Shown: positions 43,278 through 52,555, counted from the stretch's first letter. The stretch is 64,000 nucleotides of DNA from Firm-04 sp946413695 (GCA_946413695.1 CAMKLV010000008.1:12175-76174), one strand, 5' to 3'. A program made the numbers and translations. The notes: a model not told the origin generated them from the letters alone.

Positions 43278-44228
43278 TCAGTCCTCCTTGTCTCTGAGCG
43301 ATTTGCCGGTGATCTCAAGGAACACATCGTTCAGCGTCGGCAGCTCGGTGTAGACGCGCCCGAAGCTCAGGTCATTCTGCCGCAGCACATCGAGAATGCG
43401 GATGAGATTGTGTCTGCCGCCGGAGCAGCGGACCGTGAATTTTCCGTCTGCGTATTCGGATTCGTAAACATGCGGCAGGTTTTCGATCTCCGCGCGGACT
43501 GCATCGGGCAGCTCGAGAATCTCAATCGTGACGGTCTCGGTGTTTTTGATCATGCGCTTGAGCTCGTCCTTGGTGCCCTCCGCGATTTTTCTGCCCTTGT
43601 CCATGATCGCAATTTGTGTGCAGAGCTGCTCGACCTCCTCCATGTAGTGCGAGGTGTAGATGACGGTCGCGCCGTTCCGGTTGAGCTCCGCGATGCCCTC
43701 AAGGATCTTGTTGCGGCTCTGCGGATCGACTGCAACGGTCGGTTCATCGAGGATGATGAGCCGCGGCTTGTGCGCGATGCCGCAGGCGATGTTCAGTCTC
43801 CGGAGCAGACCGCCGGAGAGCTTCTTCGGGCGGAACTTGACGAAATCCTCGAGTCCGACAAATGCGATTGCCTCCTCGACATACTGCTTGCGGGTCGCTT
43901 TGTCGTGGATGTACAGACCGCAGAAGTAGTCGATGTTTTCGTAGACGGTCAGCTCGTCGAACACGGCAACATCCTGCATGATGATACCGATCTGCTGCTT
44001 GATATCGTAGGCGGTCGGCGTCATTTTCTTGCCGAAGATTTCAATGCTGCCCTTGTCGAAGGAGAGCAGCGAAAGCAGGCAGTTGATGGTTGTGGTCTTG
44101 CCGGAGCCGTTCGGTCCGAGCAGACCGAAAATTTCGCCCTCTTTGATTTCAAGGCTGAAGTGATCGAGCGCGATCAGTTCGCCGTAGCGCTTTACAAGGT
44201 TATCGAGTCTGACAACTGTTTCTCCCAT
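43278..44228 (-). CDS. ABC exporter ATP-binding protein
   Basis: A 316-residue ATPase with Walker A LLGPNGSGKTTTINC, Q-loop IGIIMQDVAVF, signature KLSGGLLRRLNIACG, Walker B RLIILDEPTVAVDPQSR and switch His in IYTSHYMEEV. The C-terminal extension (about 225-316) is of the DrrA/YhaQ exporter type. The start follows AAAGGAG. Transcribed divergently from the kinase/regulator pair at 44637, which may control it. Confidence 0.94.
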   Translation of the reverse strand: MGETVVRLDNLVKRYGELIALDHFSLEIKEGEIFGLLGPNGSGKTTTINCLLSLLSFDKGSIEIFGKKMTPTAYDIKQQIGIIMQDVAVFDELTVYENIDYFCGLYIHDKATRKQYVEEAIAFVGLEDFVKFRPKKLSGGLLRRLNIACGIAHKPRLIILDEPTVAVDPQSRNKILEGIAELNRNGATVIYTSHYMEEVEQLCTQIAIMDKGRKIAEGTKDELKRMIKNTETVTIEILELPDAVRAEIENLPHVYESEYADGKFTVRCSGGRHNLIRILDVLRQNDLSFGRVYTELPTLNDVFLEITGKSLRDKED

Positions 44229-44270
44229 GATGATACTCCTTTCAAGGCGTTGTTCGCCCTTGCTGAGATC

Positions 44271-44337
44271 ATTATAGCAGAAAACGGATGTCATTTACCA
44301 GTGTCAGAAATCAGTTTTCGATGTGACAAATGTCACA
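44271..44337 (-). promoter_or_regulatory. Exporter operon promoter region with TGTGACA palindrome
   Basis: On the minus strand TGC-TATAAT (44276-44271) is an extended -10 without a clear -35, as is usual for activated promoters. A perfect 7-2-7 palindrome (TGTGACA-AA-TGTCACA) lies at 44322-44337, about 45-60 bases upstream, a good position for the NarL-type regulator encoded next door. The link is inferred. Confidence 0.6.
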
Positions 44338-44362
44338 ACCGTGCGCAATCCCCCGCTCCCCA

Positions 44363-44566
44363 TATATTTTCAAAACCGACGCCGCAGGCGACACCGCATC
44401 TTCTCACTTCTCACTCCTATCTCCTAATTCTATATATATAAATCCGTCGCCGCAGGCGACACCGCAACTTCTCACTCCTCACTCCTATCTCCTAATTCTC
44501 TATATATAAATCCGTCGCCGCAGGCGACACCGCAATTTCTCATTTCTCATTTCTAATTTCTCATTC
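44363..44566 (+). repeat. Three tandem copies of a 68-bp intergenic repeat
   Basis: The segment GCCGCAGGCGACACCGCA occurs at 44381, 44449 and 44517, exactly 68 bases apart. Each unit is a TATATA-rich lead, the GC palindrome (GTCGCCGCAGGCGAC in copies 2 and 3) and a TTCTCACTCCTA-type tail. The third tail is closer to the single copies at 3105 and 21605. The repeat fills most of the 408-base divergent gap 44229-44636. Confidence 0.9.
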
Positions 44567-44581
44567 AATAAAACGCTGTTG

Positions 44582-44610
44582 TTGCGTTTTTGAACAGATT
44601 GTGGTATAAT
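44582..44610 (+). promoter_or_regulatory. Promoter of the kinase/regulator pair
   Basis: TTGCGT and TATAAT are 17 bases apart; the GTG start codon is 26 bases after the -10. Confidence 0.82.
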
Positions 44611-44636
44611 GGGGAAAATGAAAGGGAGGGTGCTGC

Positions 44637-45713
44637 GTGGAAAGTCTTTCGGAAAAGCTTGTCATTGCGTTGATCTGTGTGATCGGATTCTGCACGGCTG
44701 CGGGACTTGCCGTTCCTGTCGCGGCACTGCTGATCACGCTCTGCATCTCTGCGGCGGTCATGCTGATCATGCAGGAGCACAGCAGAATCGCGGCGGTGCT
44801 GATCGCAGGCGGCGCGGCGCTGTGCATTTTCTGTCCGGTTGCGCTCTGTGCGCTGCCGCTGCTGCTCTATGACGCACTCCGGCTCAGAAAATGGTGGCTG
44901 ATTCTGCCCGCCGTCCCTGCGGTGTTCAGGATAAACGGCGCGCTCGGCATCACGCAGTATCTTGTGATTGCGGCAGGCATTGCGGCGGCGTTGCTGCTCT
45001 ATCACCGGATCGGGTTTCTGACAGGAGAGGTCGGGCATCTCAAAGCGCTGCGGGATACTGTCACCGAGCGCAATCTGCATCTTGCCGAGCAGAACGAGAA
45101 AATGTCCCAGATGCAGGATGCCGAAATCCGCCTTGCAACCATGAAAGAACGCAACCGCATCGCGCGGGATATCCACGATAATGTCGGGCACATGCTGACG
45201 CGCGCGCTGCTGCAGGCAGGTGCGCTGACGGTCATCAACCGCGATGAACAGCTCCGCGAACCGCTGCAGGGGCTCAAGGATACGCTCGATACCGCAATGA
45301 CCAGCATGCGCGAGAGCGTCCACACACTGCACGATGATTCCATCGACCTCAGAAAGGTCATTGCGGACAGCATCGCGGCGGTGGATTCCAGATTCACGGT
45401 CAGGCTCGATTATGATATCAGCGAGCATGCGCCCGGCAGCGTCAAGCTGTGCATGGCGGGCGTTGTCAAAGAGGGGCTTTCCAATGCGGTCAAGCATTCA
45501 AACGGCGACAGAATCCTGATGATCCTGCGTGAGCATCCGGCGTTCTATCAGCTCGTGATTGAGGACAACGGGCGCTGCAGCGAGATCAGGGAGACCGGCA
45601 TCGGGCTCAGAAATATGCAGGACAGAGTCAGCGGCATCGGCGGACAGATCAGCTTTACGCCATCAGAATCCGGATTCCGCATCTTTGCCTCTGTACCAAA
45701 GGAGAAGCTATGA
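44637..45713 (+). CDS. Sensor histidine kinase, HisKA_3/NarX type
   Basis: A 358-residue membrane kinase. Five or six transmembrane helices fill residues about 8-130 with almost no external loop, as in DesK- or LiaS-like sensors that watch the membrane itself. A coiled linker leads to the phosphorylated His180 in RDIHDNVGH, followed by the ATPase domain with KEGLSNAVKHS (N box), IEDNG and GIGLRNMQDR. The GTG start follows GGGAGG. It overlaps the regulator gene by ATGA. Confidence 0.93.
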   Translation: MESLSEKLVIALICVIGFCTAAGLAVPVAALLITLCISAAVMLIMQEHSRIAAVLIAGGAALCIFCPVALCALPLLLYDALRLRKWWLILPAVPAVFRINGALGITQYLVIAAGIAAALLLYHRIGFLTGEVGHLKALRDTVTERNLHLAEQNEKMSQMQDAEIRLATMKERNRIARDIHDNVGHMLTRALLQAGALTVINRDEQLREPLQGLKDTLDTAMTSMRESVHTLHDDSIDLRKVIADSIAAVDSRFTVRLDYDISEHAPGSVKLCMAGVVKEGLSNAVKHSNGDRILMILREHPAFYQLVIEDNGRCSEIRETGIGLRNMQDRVSGIGGQISFTPSESGFRIFASVPKEKL

Positions 45714-46336
45714 AAATTGTAGTCATTGATGATGATAAACTGGTCGCGCTTTCGCTGAAAACGATTCTCGAAGCAACGGGCACGATCACGGTTGCGGCAA
45801 TGGGCGGCAGCGGCGCGGATGCCATCCGGCTGTATGAGGAGATCAAACCCGATGTCATGCTCATGGATATCCGCATGGAGGGCATGACAGGGCTGGAAGC
45901 CGGTGAGCAGATTCTCCGGCAGTCCCCCGAGGCAAAGCTGCTGTATCTGACAACGTTTTCCGATGATGAATACATCGTCAAGGCACTGAACATGGGCGCA
46001 AAGGGCTATATCCTCAAGCAGGATTTCGAGGGCATCGCGCCAGCGATCGAAGCCGTCATGCGCGGACAGAGCGTCTTCGGCGAAAAGATCATTTCGCGGC
46101 TGCCGGAGATGATGAAGCAGCAGGAACGCTATGATTACGCCGCCCACGGCATCAGCGAAAAGGAGCGCGAGATCATGGAGCTTGTCGCTGCGGGCATGAG
46201 CAACAAGGAGATCGCAGCGCAGCTCTATCTCAGCGAGGGCACCGTGCGCAACTATCTCAGCACGCTGCTCGAAAAGCTCGCCCTGCGCGACCGAACGCAG
46301 CTCGCCGTCTATTATTATACCGAGGTCAAAGGCTGA
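45710..46336 (+). CDS. NarL/LuxR-type response regulator
   Basis: A 208-residue response regulator: receiver domain with VIDDDKLV acidic pocket, phospho-acceptor Asp53 in MLMDIRM and Lys in YILKQDF, then a LuxR-type helix-turn-helix (ISEKEREIMELVAAGMSNKE then IAAQLYLSEGTVRNYLS). Cognate partner of the kinase just upstream. The most likely target is the divergent ABC exporter operon. Confidence 0.95.
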   Translation: MKIVVIDDDKLVALSLKTILEATGTITVAAMGGSGADAIRLYEEIKPDVMLMDIRMEGMTGLEAGEQILRQSPEAKLLYLTTFSDDEYIVKALNMGAKGYILKQDFEGIAPAIEAVMRGQSVFGEKIISRLPEMMKQQERYDYAAHGISEKEREIMELVAAGMSNKEIAAQLYLSEGTVRNYLSTLLEKLALRDRTQLAVYYYTEVKG

Positions 46337-46340
46337 CCGG

Positions 46341-46368
46341 TGCTCCCCTGTTCACGGGGAGCATTTTT
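46341..46368 (+). terminator. Terminator after the response regulator
   Basis: An 8-bp perfect stem (TGCTCCCC with GGGGAGCA) with a 7-base loop is followed by five T residues. Confidence 0.85.
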
Positions 46369-46408
46369 GATAATCAGTTATTGAAATGTATTAAATTTCT
46401 GTATGCTC

Positions 46409-46437
46409 TTTACAATCCGTCAATTTCGTGGTAAAAT
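46409..46437 (+). promoter_or_regulatory. Promoter of the GH9-dockerin gene
   Basis: TTTACA and TAAAAT are 17 bases apart, leaving an untranslated leader of about 105 bases before the ATG at 46550. Confidence 0.72.
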
Positions 46438-46549
46438 GTAAGTGTGTGCAGTGATAAACGGGAGATGCTGCATACGGCACAACAAACTGTGCAGCCGGAA
46501 ATGTACCGCGCCGACTGTACATGTCATCAATTATCGGGAGGGATATTCT

Positions 46550-49534
46550 ATGAACAAATCAAAAAGACTCATCGCATCTTTACTGGCAGCAACTGTACTC
46601 GTCCCCGCTGCGGTCAATCCTGCTATGCCGCTGACCGCTTCTGCGGCAGAGATGCTTGCCGAATGTGACTTCGAGCAGAAAGTTCTGCCGTGGCACATCA
46701 TCGAGGCTGCACCGGCAAGACAGAACTTCGAAATTGAAAAAGGTGCCCTGCATCTGACGATTCTCAAGGGTATGGGTGCAACAAAAGAACGCTATGATCT
46801 GCGCGTGCAGTACCCCGGACTCAGCTTCAAAAAGGGGCACACCTATGAGGTCAGCTTCAAGGTCAAGGCAAAGCGCAGCGGCATGGAGATGTTCTCGTCC
46901 ATCTCCGATGCAAACCGCGACAAATACTACTTCTGCACAAATGCGGACGGCAAAATGGAAATGGGTCCGGATATGGGCGGAATGTGGGGCAATGTTTTCA
47001 TGCTTTCCACTGAATATCAGACGGTCTCCGGCACATTCAAGCCGACCGAGGATCTTGAAAATGCTCTGTGGCATATCGAATATGCAAGCGGAGCCACATA
47101 CGGCGGCAACGCAGAGGACGGCGATGAACTCTGGTTCGATGAGATGCATATCGTAGACAAGGACGAGAAGGAAAGCATTGTTGATACACGGCAGTTCTAT
47201 ACCGACCGCTCCTTCAGCGGTCTGGAACATAATTTCGTCTCGGTCAACCAGCTCGGATACTATCCGCAGCTTGCAAAGACTGCAGCGCTCTCCGATAACA
47301 AGGGCTCGGTCGCACCGGATGCCGCCACGCTCGACCTGATGGCAGATACGGAATATGACTACCAGATCATTGATCACGGAACCGGCAAAGTCGCATACGA
47401 AGGCAAGACCGCAAAAACCGTGCTCGATAAGGATTCCGGCGATACGGTCGCCAAGATCGACTTCTCGAAGTTCAAGGAGCCCGGCGAATATTATATCGTC
47501 ATTCCGGGGCTTGATGCAAGATCGTTCACGTTCCGCATCGCAGATGATATCTATCAGCAGGAGGGGCATGATCTGCTGACCAACGCGCTCAACTATTTCT
47601 ATCAGAACCGCGCCGGTCAGGATACCAAGGCGGAATACATCACCTCCACGCAGGAGAAGGACAAGCTCGCTCACGCCGATCAGTACAAGACTGACACCGC
47701 CTATGTGCAGGATTCGTGGGTCAGAGAATATCTCACCAAGGATGAAGCCTCTGTCCAGCACGCATCCTCGACCATTGATGCCTCCGGCGGCTGGTATGAT
47801 GCAAGATATTTCAGCAAGAATATGGTCAGCGGCGGCTATACGCTCTGGGTGCTCCAGAATATGTATGAGCGTGCAATTCTCCGCTCGGCGGGAGGCAGCG
47901 AAAAGTTTGCAGACGGCTCCGGCATCTGCGTGGTTCCGGAAACAGGCGACAATGTGCCGGATATTCTCCAGGAATGCCGCCATGAGCTCGATTTTATGGA
48001 AAAGATGAAGGTCGCGGCGGATGAACCGACATGGGGCGAATATGCAGGGCTCTATTACCACAGCGTACAGGATCACATCATGCCGGAGCTTGCGCAGAAG
48101 CCGTGGAACTATATCGGCGATGACGAGGCATACAACAAGGAAGTCCGCATTGTCAAGCCCCCGACCTTTGCCGCAACCCTGAACTATGCAGCATGCGCGG
48201 CGCAGGCAGCAAGACTCTGGAAGGATTTTGACGAAGAATACGCAAAGACGCTGTACAAACGCGCGAAGGATGCGTATGAGGCATTCTGGCGGGTATACAG
48301 TGTGGTCGGCGATGCTGATCTGAAAGAAACTTCCGACCCATACGTTTGGGCAACCGTTGCGAAGGAGAATCTCAACGAAAAATCCCTCTATGCACCGGTG
48401 AATCAGTCGGCAGTCGCGGTCCCATACGGCGATCTGGATATTTCGGACGATGCCTACTGGGCAGCCTGCGAGCTGTTCATCAGCGCAATCGCAATGGAGG
48501 ATACCGAATACGGCACATTCCGCGACCGTCTTTCTGCATATAAGGATGCATTCAGCGTTCCGGAACGAATCAGAGGCGGCAACTTCAACGATGCGACTGA
48601 GGGCTCCCTCAACATGCTCAACACCGGCAATATGACGGCAGCAGGCACGCTGACACTTGCACTGCACGGCGAAGCACTGGAACCGGAAAAAAATGAAAGC
48701 ATCCTGAAGGCGCTGCTTGGTACTGCGGATACCTATCTCGCAACTGAGGAAAAGCAGGGCTTCAGCATTCCGTATCTCTATGACGGTCCCGGCTATATAG
48801 ATCCGAATGACGGCATGCCGCATCTGCACAACTACGGATTTGAGGAAGGCTCCAACGCAAGAGCGCTCAACAACATGATCGCACTGGCATATGCCTATGA
48901 TCTCACCGGCGAGACAAAATATCTCGACGGCGTTGCAGCCGGCATGGATTATCTGCTCGGAAACAATCCGCTTTCGTTCTCCTATATCACCGGCTACGGC
49001 AATTACGGCGTCAGCAATCCGTCACACGAATACTGGCTGAATGAAATCGACAAAACCTTCCCGTCGGCGCCGGACGGCGTGCTCTCCGGCGGTGCAAGCA
49101 CACAGATGTATGACCAGTACATGCGCCTGCTCGGATTTGTCCCGTATTCCAGAGACAATGTTTCCGAAAGATGCTATGCGGATTCCGTTGAGGCATTCTC
49201 CGTCAACTCCACAGCACTGGAATACAATGCACCGCTTGCGTGGGTTGTCTCCTTCCTGCAGGATGAAGGTCCGAGTGAGGTGGTAGATACCCCGAAGGAA
49301 CTGATCTGGGGCGATGTCAACGAAAGCGGCGATACCGATGTCTCGGATGCGGTTCTGCTCGCACGGTTCCTCGCCGAGGACAAGACAGCCGCCATCTCCA
49401 CACAGGGACAGCGGAACGCCAATGTTGTTTCGGGCAAGCTCAATCAGGATGACCTCATTGCAATCCTGATGTCCATTGTCAAGCTCATCGACAGCAAGCA
49501 GTTCCCGCTTGACAAGCTCCCGGGTGCAAAGTGA
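46550..49534 (+). CDS. GH9-fold dockerin protein, catalytic residues replaced
   Basis: A 994-residue secreted protein. Order: signal peptide (about 1-33), CBM4-type carbohydrate-binding module (about 37-200), Ig-like GH9 N-domain (about 222-335), GH9 (alpha/alpha)6 barrel (about 342-905), dockerin (about 920-985). The barrel aligns without gaps to the GH9 motif WYDAGDHGK as WYDARYFSK, so the first Asp (417) is kept but the general base is Tyr420. The region normally NExxxNWNAPL reads NSTALEYNAPL, putting Ser887 where the acid Glu should be, and the HHR-type motif reads SHE. It is probably a binding or structural pseudoenzyme. The ATG follows GGGAGGG. Confidence 0.88.
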   Translation: MNKSKRLIASLLAATVLVPAAVNPAMPLTASAAEMLAECDFEQKVLPWHIIEAAPARQNFEIEKGALHLTILKGMGATKERYDLRVQYPGLSFKKGHTYEVSFKVKAKRSGMEMFSSISDANRDKYYFCTNADGKMEMGPDMGGMWGNVFMLSTEYQTVSGTFKPTEDLENALWHIEYASGATYGGNAEDGDELWFDEMHIVDKDEKESIVDTRQFYTDRSFSGLEHNFVSVNQLGYYPQLAKTAALSDNKGSVAPDAATLDLMADTEYDYQIIDHGTGKVAYEGKTAKTVLDKDSGDTVAKIDFSKFKEPGEYYIVIPGLDARSFTFRIADDIYQQEGHDLLTNALNYFYQNRAGQDTKAEYITSTQEKDKLAHADQYKTDTAYVQDSWVREYLTKDEASVQHASSTIDASGGWYDARYFSKNMVSGGYTLWVLQNMYERAILRSAGGSEKFADGSGICVVPETGDNVPDILQECRHELDFMEKMKVAADEPTWGEYAGLYYHSVQDHIMPELAQKPWNYIGDDEAYNKEVRIVKPPTFAATLNYAACAAQAARLWKDFDEEYAKTLYKRAKDAYEAFWRVYSVVGDADLKETSDPYVWATVAKENLNEKSLYAPVNQSAVAVPYGDLDISDDAYWAACELFISAIAMEDTEYGTFRDRLSAYKDAFSVPERIRGGNFNDATEGSLNMLNTGNMTAAGTLTLALHGEALEPEKNESILKALLGTADTYLATEEKQGFSIPYLYDGPGYIDPNDGMPHLHNYGFEEGSNARALNNMIALAYAYDLTGETKYLDGVAAGMDYLLGNNPLSFSYITGYGNYGVSNPSHEYWLNEIDKTFPSAPDGVLSGGASTQMYDQYMRLLGFVPYSRDNVSERCYADSVEAFSVNSTALEYNAPLAWVVSFLQDEGPSEVVDTPKELIWGDVNESGDTDVSDAVLLARFLAEDKTAAISTQGQRNANVVSGKLNQDDLIAILMSIVKLIDSKQFPLDKLPGAK

Positions 49535-49573
49535 ATATCACTGCACGGTGATCTGAACTGAATCCAATACACG

Positions 49574-49616
49574 AAGCCGCCCGATTTGCATGATGTGCAG
49601 ATCGGGCGGCTTTTTT
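49574..49616 (+). terminator. Terminator of the GH9-dockerin gene
   Basis: A 12-bp perfect stem (AAGCCGCCCGAT with its complement) is followed by six T residues. Confidence 0.92.
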
Positions 49617-49734
49617 CGCTCTGCCGGCGCCGTGATATTCATATTGTACAGAAAAACTGGATAATCGGGCGGAAATCGCAGCAAAATCGTGTAAAAAATA
49701 TCAAGTTGTATGCATAAAACATCATTGCTTTTTC

Positions 49735-49763
49735 CGCGCACTTCGGATATAATGGTATAAAGG
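49735..49763 (+). promoter_or_regulatory. Promoter of the esterase/mannanase gene
   Basis: TTGCTT and TATAAT are separated by 17 bases, 41 bases before the ATG. Confidence 0.82.
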
Positions 49764-49804
49764 GATCATACAGATTCCGACAGATATAAAAACGGAGGGT
49801 TATC

Positions 49805-52555
49805 ATGAGAAAATATGGAAAACTGACAGTGCTTCTGCTTGCAGGGCTGCTGACGGTCTGCACAGTGCCGGCCGTCGAAATGCCGCAGCAGACGCAGAAC
49901 ATCTCAGCGGCAGCGGCGAGTGCCGTTGTCACGAATCCGGTCATCAGCCGCGGCGTGCCTGCCTATTCAGGCGGCGGTAACGCATCGCACGGCAATGATG
50001 ACGCCTACTGGACGGCATGGCAGTCCAGCACACCGGATTACCTTGCCTATGATCTTTCCGGCGTGCCGGAATCGCAGCGCAAGCAGGTCATCGCGGTGTG
50101 GTATAATGACAGCACCTATGACAATATCGGTTCCTATGTCACCAAGCAGGAGGAGCCGCTCGATTATGTCATTGAGACAAACAGCGCAGCAGGCGGCAGC
50201 TTCCCGTCAGAGGGCTGGAAAACCGCTGTCACGGTCTCCGGCAACGGGCTGAGCTCGAAGCAGCATCTCATCGACATGAAGGGCGCCAACTGGATCCGCA
50301 TCCGCGTGACCAAGGGCGAGGGCGGCAAAGTCAAGCTCAATTTCGATATCCACGATGCCTCGCAGGGCGTGCATGATTCGTGGATTTTCCTCGGCGATTC
50401 GATCACCGCGGGCGGCATGGTCAATCAGTGGGGCACGAGCTACGCAGCACATATCCACGCGCTTGATGACAGATTCTATCCGGTTGCGCAGAACGGCGGC
50501 ATCGGCGGTATTTCCAGTCCGCACGGCAAAGCTGCCATCGACGGCTGGCTCAAGGACAGCCCCGTGAAATATGTCAGCATTGCCTACGGCACAAATGACT
50601 GCTGGGGCAATCCGAACAACGCAGATGCGTACTATTCCAACACCAAATACATGATCGACGCCGTGCTCAAGCTTGGCAAGACACCGGTGCTCCCGAAGAT
50701 TCCCGCCTCGACCAATAAAGATGTGCAGCCGAACGCTGTGATCTTCAACAAGAAGGTGGATCAGCTTTACAAAGAATACGGCGACAAGCTGGTACACGGT
50801 CCGGATTTTGAGGCGTTCTTCCAGAAGAATCCCGATCTGCTCAGCTCCGACGGCGTGCACCCGAGCTCTGACGGCTACGAAGCCATGCGCAAGCTCTGGG
50901 CGGAGACGATGTACGAAACCGTCTACAAAAACATGCCGGAGAGCACGGTGCTGCCGGATGCTGTCCGCGGCGATGTCAACGGCGACGGCAAATGCACCGC
51001 GGAGGATGCCCGTCTGCTGCAAAAGCATCTGCTGACCGAGAAGCTGCTCAGCAGTGAACAGGCAGCGCGTGCCGATCTCGACAGCAGCAAATCGCTCACC
51101 GCTTCTGATCTGACGCTGCTGAAACGGGAGATTCTTCCTGCGGGGACATCGCAGCCGGAACAGCCGCAGCAGAGCGGAAAAAGCTCTGTCTATGAGGCGG
51201 AAGAGGCCGTGCTCGCAGGCGCAAGCAGTGCAAGTGCCGATGCAGATGCCTCGGGCGGCAAGGCGGTCGGCAGATTCGCGGAGGATACCGACACCGTGAC
51301 ATTCACGGTCGAGGTTCCCGCAGACGGCACCTATCAGCTCATCCTGACCGCAAAGGGAATCGGCGGCAGCAAAACGAACAATGTCTATGCAGACGGCGAA
51401 TCCGTCGGCACATTTGACAGCTCCGATTCCGGCTACACGGATGCGGTTGTCCGCGGCGTGATGCTGAAAGCCGGCACGCATCAGATCAAGGTCACAAAAT
51501 CATGGGGATGGATCATGCTGGATAAGCTCACAGTCAAGCCCGATGCCGGTATCTCAAACGATGTCTACAATGTATCGGACAAGCTCATCAACCCGAATGC
51601 GGATGCCGCAGCGAAAAAGCTGTTTTCGTATCTCTGCGGCTCCTACGGCAAGTATACGCTGGCAGGACAGGTCTGCGATTACGGTCTGGACGGACCGGAG
51701 TTCAAGGCAATCCACGATGTCACCGGCAAGTATCCGGCGATCTGCGGACTGGACTTCATGGACTATGCCCCCTCCCGTGCCGCGCGCGGCGCAAAGGGAT
51801 TTTCAACGGATACCGCACTGAAGGTGCATCAGGCAGGCGGCATCGTGACATTCTGCTGGCACTGGAATGCGCCGGACAAATACCTCAAGGACGGCAATGA
51901 TGCAAACGGCAATCCGCGCTGGTGGCAGGGCTTTTCGACCTCGAATGTCACATTCGATATCGACGCTGTCATGAACGGCAGGGATGCAGAGGGCAAAGCG
52001 CTGCTCGACAAGGATATCGCCGCAATCGCAAAACAGATCAATATTCTGCGCGATGCCGGTGTGCCGATTCTCTGGCGACCGCTGCATGAAGCCTCCGGCG
52101 GCTGGTTCTGGTGGGGCGCAAAGGGCGCTGAGCCCTACAAACAGCTCTGGAAATATCTCTACGCGCAGCTCACAGAGGAATACGGCTGCAGCAACCTGAT
52201 CTGGGTGTGGAACGGTCAGGCGGCGGACTGGTATCCGGGCGATGAATACGTCGATGTCATCGGCGAGGATATCTATGCAGGCGAGCGCGTCTACAGCGCA
52301 CAGAATGCAAAATTTGCGGAGCTGCTGGATTATCCCAAGACAAACAAAATCACTGCGCTCACCGAAAACGGCACAGTCTTTGATATCGACAACGTGGTCG
52401 CCTCGAATGCACGCTGGGCGTGGTTCGGGACATGGTGCGGCGATTTTGTCACAAACGGCAGCGGATACTCCGAGCGCTACACCGAAAAAGAAATCCTCAA
52501 AAAAGCATATGACAGCGAGTATGTCATCACACTCGATGAACTCCCGAAGTGGTAA
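49805..52555 (+). CDS. Cellulosomal SGNH esterase - dockerin - CBM35 - GH26 beta-mannanase
   Basis: A 916-residue bifunctional enzyme. A signal peptide (about 1-38) and a beta-rich domain (about 42-190) precede an SGNH esterase with Ser199 (FLGDSITAG), GTND, and Asp349/His352 (SDGVHPSSDG). An internal dockerin (about 388-445) is followed by a CBM35 (about 460-578, VYEAEEAVL start) and a GH26 domain (about 590-910) with acid Glu762 in RPLHEASGGWFWWG and nucleophile Glu854 in ALTENG. It should deacetylate and cut mannan. The dockerin in the middle of the chain is less common than a terminal one. ATG follows GGAGG. Confidence 0.93.
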   Translation: MRKYGKLTVLLLAGLLTVCTVPAVEMPQQTQNISAAAASAVVTNPVISRGVPAYSGGGNASHGNDDAYWTAWQSSTPDYLAYDLSGVPESQRKQVIAVWYNDSTYDNIGSYVTKQEEPLDYVIETNSAAGGSFPSEGWKTAVTVSGNGLSSKQHLIDMKGANWIRIRVTKGEGGKVKLNFDIHDASQGVHDSWIFLGDSITAGGMVNQWGTSYAAHIHALDDRFYPVAQNGGIGGISSPHGKAAIDGWLKDSPVKYVSIAYGTNDCWGNPNNADAYYSNTKYMIDAVLKLGKTPVLPKIPASTNKDVQPNAVIFNKKVDQLYKEYGDKLVHGPDFEAFFQKNPDLLSSDGVHPSSDGYEAMRKLWAETMYETVYKNMPESTVLPDAVRGDVNGDGKCTAEDARLLQKHLLTEKLLSSEQAARADLDSSKSLTASDLTLLKREILPAGTSQPEQPQQSGKSSVYEAEEAVLAGASSASADADASGGKAVGRFAEDTDTVTFTVEVPADGTYQLILTAKGIGGSKTNNVYADGESVGTFDSSDSGYTDAVVRGVMLKAGTHQIKVTKSWGWIMLDKLTVKPDAGISNDVYNVSDKLINPNADAAAKKLFSYLCGSYGKYTLAGQVCDYGLDGPEFKAIHDVTGKYPAICGLDFMDYAPSRAARGAKGFSTDTALKVHQAGGIVTFCWHWNAPDKYLKDGNDANGNPRWWQGFSTSNVTFDIDAVMNGRDAEGKALLDKDIAAIAKQINILRDAGVPILWRPLHEASGGWFWWGAKGAEPYKQLWKYLYAQLTEEYGCSNLIWVWNGQAADWYPGDEYVDVIGEDIYAGERVYSAQNAKFAELLDYPKTNKITALTENGTVFDIDNVVASNARWAWFGTWCGDFVTNGSGYSERYTEKEILKKAYDSEYVITLDELPKW

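Noticed and set aside
44363..44566. CRISPR-like array
   Set aside because: The three units are 68-bp direct repeats without unique spacers and no cas gene is present; the same element occurs singly elsewhere.
46580..48829. Long minus-strand frame opposite the GH9-fold gene, and similar antisense frames at 30370-32127 and 57897-59780
   Set aside because: All lie opposite well-supported genes, lack ribosome sites and show no recognisable domains.
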